In this document: positions 22,768-33,200 of the stretch, piece by piece
How positions within the stretch are numbered: position 1 is the stretch's first letter
How the letters are laid out: each line of letters begins with the position of its first letter
Source of the DNA: Halicephalobus mephisto
Lineage: Eukaryota; Nematoda; Chromadorea; Rhabditida; Panagrolaimidae
Reading direction: 5' to 3'
NCBI GenBank assembly: GCA_009193035.1
Contig: SWDT01000030.1
Span: 310,001 to 374,000, forward strand
DNA length: 64,000 bases
Made by a program: the position numbers and the translations under genes
The notes under the pieces: model-generated
What the model saw: only the letters and a program-made list of their open reading frames with translations
Database searches by the model: none
What the model was told of the DNA's origin: nothing

Positions 22768-24710
22768 CTGAAGGCGCAAAAAATCACTGTTTTAAGTTCA
22801 TTACCTAAAATCCATCCATTACTACCATATAAATTCAAGTTCATATATGAAAATATAAATTTAAAATGAAATAAACGTCCGCAAACAAAAAAAACAACCG
22901 CGCCCGGTTATTTCGGTAAAAATTGATAAAAAATCAAAACACGAGATTTCTTCATCTAGTATCTTTGATCAAGTACGTGGTTATTGAAACAGCCAGGTAA
23001 TTGATGATTAGGATATGACAATCCAAAAAACAAATAAGCAAAATCGCGCACGAAAAACGAATCTGAGTAAAAACTCAAAAACAAAAATCGCACAAAAGTC
23101 GCAACCAGTCCCCGAGTCGCAGCATTTGATGCAGATTAGTGCAGAAATTAAAAATAATACATAAAATTTTATTTCTATATCAATTTGCAAAATTTCCGAA
23201 TTTATATGTTAGTTTTAACGCCATATTATCGCGAAAATCAAAAATCAAGTGTATCTGAAAAGGTTCTCGCCACGACTTTTCAAGACTTTTTGGAGACATC
23301 CTAGTGCAGAAATTAGGAACCCTATAAAAATCTATTTCCATATTAACTTTCAAAATTTTCGGATTTATATGTCAGTTTTAATGTTATGTTATCGCGAAAA
23401 TCAAAAATCAAAGATATCTGAAAAGGTTCTCGACACGAATTTTCAGGACTTTTAGAACTGAATTAATGCAGAAATTAAGAATCATATAAAAATCTATTTC
23501 CATAATAAATTCGAAAATTTTGAAAGTTAATATGTCAGTTTTAATGTTATGTTATCGCGAAAATCAAAAATCAAAGGTATCTGAAAAGGTTCTCGACACG
23601 AATTTTTAGAATTTTTTAGAACTGAATTAATACAAAAATTAGGAATCATATATAAAAATTTCCTTCCATATTAATTTCCAAAACTTTTAATTTCAACTAT
23701 TAGTATTGGAACTATGTTGTCGAGAAAGTCAAAAATAAAAATTATTGAAGAATTTTAAAAATCGTTTATAAACATCGAAAATATTTCATTGCAAAATTAT
23801 CCAAACATTAATTTCCATAATTGTTGGTTTTAAAAGTTAGGACTAAAGTCATTATCATAAAAATCAGAAATTAACTTTTATAAAATTTCCTCAATGCAAA
23901 TTTTTGAAATTAAAAAAATCGAAATTTGTAAAAATTGAAAAAAATTGAAAATTAAAAAATGAAATTTTTGAAAAATAAATTTTTTTAAGATTGAAATTTT
24001 TGAAAATTAAAAATATTTAAAAATTATTTCGACATTTGTTATCGAAATTTTCAGTTTCAATATTGATTTCTGAGTCATACTATTATGGACATCAAATACT
24101 GTCACGAGATTTTTAATATTTGTCTTTAAAAATTTATAAAAAAATCATAAAATTATCCTAACAAGAATTTTCAAAATAACAAAGTTCTTTGTTCTAGAAA
24201 TTTCTAAAAATTAAAAAAATTACAAAGATTTTAGAAAATTGTAATTACAAATATTAAAAATCACGAAATTGTCTCAACAAGAATTTTTAAAACTTTTTAG
24301 ATTTTAAGAAATTTAAAAAATTTAAAGAATTTTTATATTTTTTTGGGTTTTTAAAATTAAAAAAATTTTGAATTTTTTGGATTTCTAAAATTTTTTAAAA
24401 ATTTGTTTAAAATTAAAAAAAGCCAAAAATCCTAGAGAATTCTAAAAATATAAAATTTTAATGATAAAAATGAAAAACAAAAATATTTACGAAGGTGTCT
24501 CGACGCGAATTTTTAAATTTTAAAAACTTGAAATTTTTAGAAAAATATAATTGAAATTACTCATATATTAAACGTTTTAGAAATTTTAGAGTAATTTACG
24601 AAATTATAATTTTATTATTTAAAGTGGAATTTTACAAAATCAAAAAAAAGAAAAATATTTGTTTACTTCTGTCGTGGTCCATCAAATGGTCGAAATCAAA
24701 AATTAAATCG
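22768..24710. repeat. Intergenic repeats upstream of the SMS-like gene
   Basis: A unit of about 135 bp (ATCGCGAAAATCAAAAATCAA, TCTGAAAAGGTTCTCG, CATATTAATTTTCAAAA-like words) occurs three to four times at 23,150-23,700. The rest is low-complexity AT. A 5' exon of the SMS-like gene may hide in the first few hundred bases, but I could not define one. Confidence 0.55.
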
Positions 24711-25320
24711 AATTTTTGCACAATATTGCAGCAGACCTGCCTAATGTTGCGAGCAAACTGCGAATTTTAATTTTAGTTGAAAATTTTTATAAATATAAAT
24801 TTAATAAATTTGCCTAAAAATTTTGCGCAAGTTACAGATTTCGATTTTGATGTTGACTTACTTGCTTGAATGTTGCGCGCAAGCTGCAGGTTTTCAATTT
24901 CGAGATTTTTATAAATTAGAAAAATAAAAATAACAACAAACTCGAACGTTGCGTGCAAGTTGCAAATCTCGATTTTGATGTTGACCGAGCTGCCCCAATG
25001 TTGCGCGCAAACTGCTGGTTTTTCTTTGATTTCGAAATCTCGAAAAATATAAATGTAAAAATAGTAATAAATTTGCCTAAATATTGCGCGCAATTTGCAA
25101 ATTTTTCTTTGATTTTGATGTTGACTTACCTGCTTGAATGTTGCGCGCAAGCTGCAGGTTTTCAATTTCGAGATTTTTATAAATTAGAAAAATAAAAATA
25201 ACAGCAACCTCGAACGTTGCGCGCAAGTTGCAAATCTCGATTTTGATTTTGATGTTGACTTACCTGCCCGAATGTTGCGCGCAAGCTGCAGGTTTTATTT
25301 TGATTTTAGTTTTGACGTCA
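24711..25320. repeat. Tandem array of the GTTGCGCGCAAGCTGCAG repeat
   Basis: About eight copies of (A/C)GTTGCGCGCAA(G/A)(C/T)TGCA followed by GATTTTGATGTTGAC. The core GTTGCGCGCAA is close to palindromic. Same family as 13.7, 59.9-61.1 and 61.7-62.2 kb. Confidence 0.75.
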
Positions 25321-26724
25321 ATCTCAGGGCTGAACTATTATCGATCAACATTAAGTGATCAAAACAAAAAAACTCAAAAGTTTCGAATTTGTACGAAAAC
25401 GGACCGTTTTGATTGATCGAGCAGGAAACGGATTTACCAGATCGGGAACGGTTCGACGATAGATTGTTTACACGTGTCCCTTTTGATTAATAGACCTCTC
25501 TTGATCGGCGGGATAAAGTGGTATTGATTATTCAGTACCATCAATGGTCCTTGATCTTTCGGTTTCTACCGGTCATAATCAGTCACTATTATAAATAATA
25601 AAAATATAATTTTTCTAAAATTATCCCAAAATAAAATTCAAAAATTTCAAATTTTAAATATAATTTTTCTAAAATTATCCCAAAATAAAATTTAAGTTTC
25701 TGAAATTTTTATAATTTTAAAATTTTAAATAACATTCTTCTAAAATTATTCCAAAACGAAATTTTAGGAAGTCAAAATTTTAAATAAAATTTTTCTAAAA
25801 GTAAAAATAAATTTTTTAAAAGTTAATGATTTTAATTGAAATTTAAATATTTATAATTTTTGATTTTTAAAAATTTAAAAATTTATAATTTTTGATTTTT
25901 TTTAAATTTAAAATTTTAATTTTTTTCGAAAAAATTTGAAAAACGGTTTATTCACCACGGATAAGCTGTCGTCCGTTACTGTAGCTTGAGGGATAATCCA
26001 AAATCGAACCAGGAATTGAAAAAAAGAATTTAAAAAAATATAAAAATCAATAAAATAATTTTTCAACTTGACCGACTCAACGAGGTCATGGAAAAAAATT
26101 TTCGAGGATTCTAGAAATCTTCGGAAATCAAAATTAATAAAAAAATAAATTTCCAAAATGGATAATTTCGAAAAAAATAAAAAAATAAGGTCTGTAAAAA
26201 AAACAAAAAATTTTTAAATTCAAATTTAAAAATATTATTTTTAAAATTTCTATTTAAATTTAAAATTTAAAAAAATATTTTTAAAATTTTTATTTTTGTT
26301 TTTTTAAATTTAAAATTTAAAAAAAATATTTTTCAAATTTTTATTTAAATTTAAAATAAAATTTCTATTTTTTCAAAGTTAAATTTTTTCGAAAAATCAA
26401 AAATTACAGTATCCATCGAATTTCTGAATAATTAGTCCTTCAGTTACTTAGAAAGGACGAAGATGCCAGATTACGTGAACTTGGAGATCAAAGAGGATAA
26501 GGCATATCTTACATTGTTACCTGAGTTTTTTTCTTTTGAAAACTGCCCGAATAAAGAATAAAGGCATATCTTCGACGATCTAGGGATATGCCGACGGAAT
26601 CACCGAACATAAAAGACAAACAAGTCCTTCGCAAGATTCTATTTTTCGAGAATATAGTTCTGCATCTGTTGAAATCTCAGAAATTCCTTCAGGAAGTTTC
26701 AAATATCTTCTTTGAAGATACTGT
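25321..26724. other. Gene-poor spacer
   Basis: 25,400-25,600 is mixed sequence with an ACACGTGT E-box-like palindrome and could be a distal promoter. 25,600-26,400 is AT low complexity. 26,440-26,700 has mixed composition; a 32-codon frame starts at 26,463 but is not supported by splicing or homology. Confidence 0.35.
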
Positions 26725-26906
26725 ATACAGTATAACTTGGATATAAAATACTTCTGTTATAACATATCTCAGATTATAGCATACGGTCTGAGTGAGTGAT
26801 TTTGGTTAGTCTGTCTTCAAATTGACTCCCGCTATAGTATATCCTTTCTTATAACATACGATTTGCTCGGTCCCAGGGGGTATCTCATATCCAAGTTCTA
26901 CTGTAT
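26725..26906. mobile_element. pogo/Tigger-like MITE, long form (copy 4)
   Basis: Inverted ends TACAGTATAACTTGGATATA and TATCCAAGTTCTACTGTA around about 182 bp. The body shares ATAGCATACGGTCTGA(G/A)TGA and CTATAGTATATCCTTTC with copies at 12.5 and 38.6 kb. Confidence 0.75.
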
Positions 26907-26931
26907 TATAGATAACTACTTTTATTTCAAC

Positions 26932-26953
26932 CTCAGACTTGGGTAATTAAACT
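26932..26953 (-). other. SL1-like 22-mer (antisense)
   Basis: The minus strand reads AGTTTAATTACCCAAGTCTG plus AG, which differs from the 22-nt nematode spliced leader SL1 at two positions only (the first base and one T to C). The next bases are GTTGAA rather than the GTAA of a real SL RNA donor, and no Sm site was seen. Probably a decayed SL or part of an LTR-like sequence. Confidence 0.35.
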
Positions 26954-27051
26954 TTTATTAGCGACGCCTTAAATAACGGAAATTATAAAATTGCAAAATA
27001 ATACAAGATTTCTCTTTCGCTGTTCGAACGCTTAGAAACTGTTTTCTGTTC

Positions 27052-27448
27052 GGCTGTACGGTAGTTGCCCTCCAACGACGTTTGCTTCCTATTTTTCTCC
27101 TTTTCAATTCTCTCTGATTTCGAAATTCTTTTTAAATTAATCTTCTTAATTGAGATATTAAGTTAATTTAACTACAAAAAATTAATATCAAAACGAAATG
27201 AGAATAAATCTTGCGAAACAGAGAGGAAACAATTATTGTACAACCAAAAATGAAGGTTATACGACAGATGTTTCATCCATTTCGCAAGATTTATCTCATT
27301 TATTTCGTTTTTATATTAATTTTTTTGTAGTTAAATTAATTCAATATCTCAATTAAGAAGATTAATTTAAAAAGAATTTCGAAATCAGAGAATTGAAAAG
27401 GAGAAAAACGGGGAGCAAACGTCGCTGGAGGGCAACTACCGTACAGCC
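27052..27448. mobile_element. Foldback element with about 165-bp inverted arms
   Basis: The left arm begins GGCTGTACGGTAGTTGCCCT and the right arm ends AGGGCAACTACCGTACAGCC; the two arms stay complementary for about 165 bp each (to about 27,222 and from about 27,278), leaving a 55-bp loop. No coding capacity. Arm-like words recur at 44.1, 50.7, 55.1 and 56.05 kb. Confidence 0.8.
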
Positions 27449-27828
27449 CAGTCCTTCTGTCCTATTGACAGTCTCTTCGTTCTCCACAGATCGAGCAACT
27501 ACAGTATTCTCGACACTGTAGAAACTAATTCGAAGAACATTTGAGAAAACCCTTTTAAAATTTCTAAAATAAATTTTTATAAAAATTCAAAAATATTAAA
27601 TTCTCAATTTAGAAAATATCTAATTTAAAACTTTAAAAAATAATTTTAAATCGAAATTTTTTACTTTTTTTCAACTTCAAAAAGACCAGATTTGTTTCTT
27701 ACGCCATTTTTAAACATCAATTTCCTCATTAAATGCACTTAAAACTAATAAAAAATAATTAAAAATCAATAATTTCATTTCGTGGTCGGACTTTAAAAAA
27801 GGTAAAAACATAAAAATTCATAAATAAT

Positions 27829-29313
27829 TCAAAAAACCGCAAATTGGCGAGAAAAAAGACGACGAAAACGTCTGTCAACTTTCTTCCATTCAGGAACGTT
27901 CGGAATATTACAAAGATTCGAAATATCGGTCCAGCAAAAACGTAATTGGTCAACCAAAATTACACAAATTTTTTTGTTTTTCACGTCGAAGACAGCTGCA
28001 CGAGCATACCTTCCGTTTTCTGTTTTTACAAGAAATAATTTTCCATAAACATCGTCATCATGAATATCTCCAGAAATTCTAGTTGCATATTGGTCGATTA
28101 TTTTACTGTAATCTCTGAAAATAAATTAATTAAAGTAATTTAGAAAAAAAATTAAAGTAAAGTAAAAAAAAGTAAAATGTAAAAAAAAGAAAAAGTAAAA
28201 AAAAGAAAAAGTAAAAGTAAAAAGTAAAAAAAACTTACTCTATGTGAATCTTGATCCTCAATGTCTCGTCATCCAGCGGCAGAGATTTGAATTTCGGAGT
28301 CGCGGTCTTAATAGTGGCATCAGAACGGGATAAATCGGATTTCTTGTTGGAAGGTTTGATCGACAACGATCCCGCGGAAGACACATGGTTGTTAGTAGAT
28401 GAAATACGATTCGGATCTCCATTAGTCGTTGGTGTATCTTCTTTTAAAACATGTTTTTCAAAATTCAAACAATCAGAAGAATGGGGCACCAGAATCAGCT
28501 TGTGCTTAGTGCCGTCGAACAACCCAGGGACTTCTTTATTGATTATCGCCAAATCGGTAAGTAACGTCGGTTCTTCAGCTATTGTTTGATTTTGAGTTGT
28601 TTCTTCTTTAATATTTTCTCCAGATTTTGTACCAGTTTGGATACCCACTTTGGGATCACTCGGCGGCTTACTAGACTCGTCATCTGTTGTGTCTGACGAT
28701 ATGTCGTCCAGTAGATTATATACAGCAACGTTTTCTAAATTCCCTGCCGAATATTCTTCTTCTTTTTCAGCAATTGAAAATCCATTTTCGTCACAATTAT
28801 CCACTGAACGATTGCGTTTGAGAAAGAGGGAATCACTGGGGATAGGGAACCCGTATCTGTCAGCGTCAGGCGACTCGCGGTTCGTCGAGGAATTCAACAA
28901 AGACTTTGAAAAACCGTTCGTACTGTACGGGCGTTTTTTCTTCTTCTGTTTCATCATGGAAATAATACTTTCACAAGAAGGATTAAGTACGACGTTGTCT
29001 TCTTTGACGATGAAATTCTTATAGTTATCGAATTTGAAGTCAAGTTCGACAAGAAGAGCATAAGGTTCCGGAAATCCATACCGATGACACACTTCCCAGA
29101 GATCAATGTTAAAATCTCTAAAAATATTATTATTGTCGATATAAAAAACTCACTTTTTGAGGTTGTCGATATAAAAAAAACTCACTTTTTGAGGTTGTCG
29201 ATGATGATTTTATAATAAAGTACTTCTTTCTTCTGTCCCAGTCCCAACATTAACTGAACTTCGACTTTATCCCGCAGGTCCGTTCTCACATCAGCCGGCA
29301 GTGACATCTTCAT
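27829..29313 (-). CDS. LOTUS/Tudor-like protein (candidate germ-granule factor)
   Basis: Exons 29313-29186, 29117-28239 and 28114-27829 join in phase to give 430 residues. Residues about 1-85 (DVRTDLRDKVEVQL, KIIIDNLKK, DLWEVCHRYGFPEPYALL) resemble an OST-HTH/LOTUS fold. The middle is a disordered Ser/Asp/Glu/Thr-rich linker of about 240 residues. The C-terminal part (GKLFLVKTENGRYARAAVFD, ILVDQLRFCWTDISNL) follows the Tudor pattern of an aromatic/RAxV core followed by VD. LOTUS plus Tudor proteins (TDRD5/7, C. elegans LOTR-1) act in germ granules with Vasa and piRNA factors. Domain calls rest on pattern reading only. A TTTTCAG lies 2 bases before the ATG, fitting trans-splicing. Confidence 0.5.
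29130..29215. repeat. 33-bp tandem duplication of an exon end and its splice donor
   Basis: CTCACTTTTTGAGGTTGTCG followed by ATATAAAAA occurs twice in a row, near 29,149 and 29,181. On the minus strand this copies the last exon-1 codons (DNLKK) and the donor AAAAA|GTGAGT. Only the upstream donor keeps the frame. Confidence 0.75.
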
Positions 29314-29638
29314 AGCTGAAAACCACACTAATCTGAAAAATTTTAAAATGTTATAAAATTACCTCGAAACGAATTTCCAGAACTTTACAAATTTTTGGAA
29401 TTTTGAAATGTAGATAATTCTGGAAGGTTCTACTGAATTTGCAAGTTTTAAAAAGTTAGTTTTGTAAATATGAAAATTTTAAACAAGTTCATCACGGAAC
29501 TATCTCGACGCGAATTTTCAGAATCTTTAGAAACTTCCGAAATTCTCGATTTCAAATAATTACAGAAGATTCTATTGAATTTTAGTGAATTCTAAAAGAT
29601 TATATAAATTTTAATGCAGTAAATGTAAAAATTTCAAT

Positions 29639-29737
29639 TATCCTAATTTTACGCATATAAGCACGGCGCGTCTCGGTCAACTTTTGCGACTTTTTTCACG
29701 TATAAGCCGGTGCTTATATGCGTAAAATTAGGGTAAT
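29639..29737. mobile_element. Short MITE-like hairpin
   Basis: About 27-bp inverted ends (CCTAATTTTACGCATATAAG at the left, CTTATATGCGTAAAATTAGG at the right, followed by GTAA) around a 45-bp G+C-rich centre. It has MITE size and structure, and its ends do not match the pogo-like family here. Confidence 0.65.
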
Positions 29738-30294
29738 ATTATCACGAAGTTATCTCGACACAAATTTCCATAATTTTTTAAAAATTTAAAAATTTCCATA
29801 ATTCTTGAAAAATTTAAAAATTTCCATAATTTTTTAAAAATTTAAAAATTTCCATAATTCTTGAAAAATTTTAAAATTTCCACTTTCAAATGTTATTCAT
29901 AAAAGTTCCTATCAGATTCTATTAGATTTTGTAGAATTTTAATTTGTTAAATATATAAATCATAAATAGGTATAGTTACGAAGTTATCTCAACGCGAATT
30001 TCCAAAATCCTTGAAAACTTCTAGAATTTTCAATTTCAGATGATTCTAGAAGGTTGCACTGAATTCTGGAGGATTTTAGAAAAATAAAAAGTAGAAAAAA
30101 ATAAAGAAAATTGCAAAAAATAAATTTAAAAAAAAAATTTAAACACGTTTGGCATTCGGAACGTTTTGCCAAAGGCGGGATTTTTAAAAATTGACTAACA
30201 TATTATTTTCACAATGTTCAAAAATATATTTTTAATTTTATTTACAATTGATCGAAAATTGTACATTTTTCCAAAAATGAATTACTTTTTGGTT

Positions 30295-33200
30295 CTATAA
30301 TCTCGGAAGGAACATAGCATCTGTGTTTGAAGCAGTCTGAAAAAATTATTAAAAATTCAGAAAAAATAAAAAAAACAATTGTCGATTTTTCGAAATTTTC
30401 AAATTTAGAATTGATTCAAAATAGATTATAAAATTAAAAATCGACAATTTTGTGTTTTATTTTATCAAAATTGATAGTCAAAATTCAAAATTAAAATTTT
30501 TTGAAAATTGTCCTGAAACGAAAAAGTCGAAAATTGAGGATCATATTTCAGCATAAAAAATTTAATTTAAAAAAATGTTATTCTAAGAAAAAAAAGTCGA
30601 GATTTTTCAAATTGTATCTCAGCACGAAAAGTCGAAATTTTCCGAATTGTGTCTCAGCACGAAAAGTCGAAATTTTCCGAATCTTATCCTAAAACGAAAA
30701 GATTCAAAATTGAGAATTGTATCTCAGCACGAAAAATTAAATTTTTAAAATATTGTCTCAGCACGAAAAGTCGAAATTTTCCGAATTGTATCTCAGCACG
30801 AAAAGTCGAAATTTTTCGAATCTTATCCTAAAACGAAAAGATACAAAATTGAGAATTGTATCTCAACACGAAAAATTAAATTTTTAAATATTGTCTCAGC
30901 ACGAAAAATTAAATTTTCTAAATATTGTCTTGAAAAGAAAAGTTGAAATTCAATCCTAAATTTCGATTATCAACTTTGATAAAAAAAACTCTGATGATAT
31001 ACGGTAAACCCTTACTTGGAAAGGCACAACCATCTTGCAGGCGATTTCGTCATCTAGTGTCATTCTATATCCACCTTCGCTCTGGTGGATTAAGGGTCTG
31101 AAGTCTCCAAAAGCGGCTCCAGATCGTTTTTCGAGGAAAGTACTGTCGAACAGAAGCGGCACAAATCCTTCGCTGGCTTTATCCGCTTTAGCTTCGAATC
31201 CGTCGACGAACTGGATGATTCCTCTTCTTTTATCCATGACGTTAGTTCCGGCGGTTTGGTTGCAAGGAGCGAACTGCCTCGAGATGAAGCTGTTTCCTTC
31301 TTTGGAAGCTTCTGGAACTTGTGTCTTCTGGAGCCTCAGGGAAGAGAACGGAGTCATGCCAGACTGGTCGTTTATGCAACCCCTGTTAGCCAGAGGAATT
31401 ACGCTTTCACAGAGATTAAGCTTAGAATCCGATTTGAATTCGTGATTATCGACGATGTTTGAAATATTTTTCCGATGACTTCCGAACGGATTGAAGCCCT
31501 TTTGTGTGGCGTTTGTTTTCGCGGCGTCTTCCCAGAGAGGCAAAGTGGATTCAGATTTGAGGTTGCCTTCCTTGATCTCGACCTCTACTCTACTGTTAGG
31601 GTCCCTCTTTGCCCCGAAGGACCCCATGCCGGCCTGACTCTGGAGGGCCGCGGACTGTTCCCAAGGAATCACGAAAGGTATACTCGTGTCCATATGTTCC
31701 GGTTTCCTCGCGTAGCGTTTTTTAGGATCCATTTTCTCTTCCTTCAGAATCTCACATATAGTCTTCTCCTTGACAAATTCAGGAACGACTTCTGGAGGGA
31801 CTCTAGGAGGCGGAACCCACTTAGGCTTCGGAGGCGGAACCCATTCCTTTTTCTCCTTTGGTTTTTTCTCTTTAATTTTCTTGGGTTTTTTGATTCGTTT
31901 GACCAATTTCCGTTTTTTCTTCGGTTGAGGTTCTTCTTCTTCGTCATCTACAGTAGGCTCTTCTTCGTCTTCAAGTTCCTCGTCTTCTGGTTCCTTCTTC
32001 TTCTTCTTTGGTTTGATGGTGAATTCAGCATCAGGTTCGATGTCTCCTTCTCCAGAGATGGGTTTCTTTTTTGGCTTCTTCGGAGCTTCATCTTCTTCGT
32101 TTTTGTCAGTTTTAGGTTTCTTCGAAGTCTTAGTTTTATCTTCAGAATCCTTAGGTTTTTTGACTTCAGAATCCTTGGGTTTCTTGATTTCAGAATCCTT
32201 AGGTTTCTTGACTTCAGAATCCTTAGGTTTCTTGACTTCAGAATCCTTGGGTTTCTTGACTTCCGACGCTTTTTTAGCTGGATCTTTTGAAACTGATTTT
32301 TTGTCCTTGTCTGATTCCGGTTTTTCTTTATCCTTTGAACTTGAAACCGGCTTTTTGTCCTTGTCTTTATCGTCATCGGGTTTCTTGGTTGATGTCTTCT
32401 TTGGGTCCTTAGATGAAGTAGGTTTCTTTTCTTTATCCTTATCTTTATCTTTTTCATCAGTCTTTTTAGGAGCAGATGAAGTGGATCTAGGCTTGTCTGG
32501 TTTCTTTTCAGAATCTTTGGAAGAACTCGGTTTGTCTTTGCTTGAGGTTTTATCTTTATCTTCTGGTTTCTTAGGAGCAGAGGATGATGATCTTGGTTTG
32601 TCCTTATCCGACTCCTTAGATGGTTTTTTATCTTTATCTTCTGGTTTCTTAGGAGCAGAGGATGATGATCGGGGTTTGTCCTTAGCATCTTTGCTCGAAG
32701 TTGGTTTTTTATCTTTATCCTTATCTTCTGGTTTCTTAGGAGCAGAGGATGATGATCGAGGTTTATCTTTGTCAGATTCTTTGGATGGTTTTTTGTCTTT
32801 TTCCTCTGATTTCTTAGGAGCAGAAGATGATGATCTTGGTTTGTCCTTATCCGACTCCTTAGATGGTTTTTTATCTTTATCGTCTGGTTTCTTTGGAGCT
32901 GATGAAGAGGATCTAGGTTTATCCTTGGAATCTTTGCTCGATGTTGGTTTCTTCTCTTCTGGTTTATCTTTGGAAGATTTTGGCTTTTCAGAATCCTTCG
33001 AAGGTTTTTTGTCTTTTGAAGGTTCTTTGTCCTTAGTTGAAGGCTTTTTGTTTTCATCCTTGGGTTTGTCGGCCAGCTTGATGTCGTGTTTGGGCTTGGG
33101 TTTATTCAAATCTAGAACAAATTCCGTGTCTAGTTCGTCTTCCTCGATCTCCGGCTCATCTAATTCTTCTTCTTCTTCGGGTTTCTTGTCTTTAGTCAGC

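Noticed and set aside
26463..26561. 32-codon frame MPDYVNLEIKED
   Set aside because: Short, no splice partner or upstream signal; chance is likely.
26932..26953. Complete SL RNA gene
   Set aside because: The SL1-like 22-mer is not followed by a splice donor or an Sm site, so only the resemblance is reported.
31948..33057. 369-codon minus-strand frame in another register
   Set aside because: Alternative register of the same repeats; it has no link to the calponin-like part or to splice sites.
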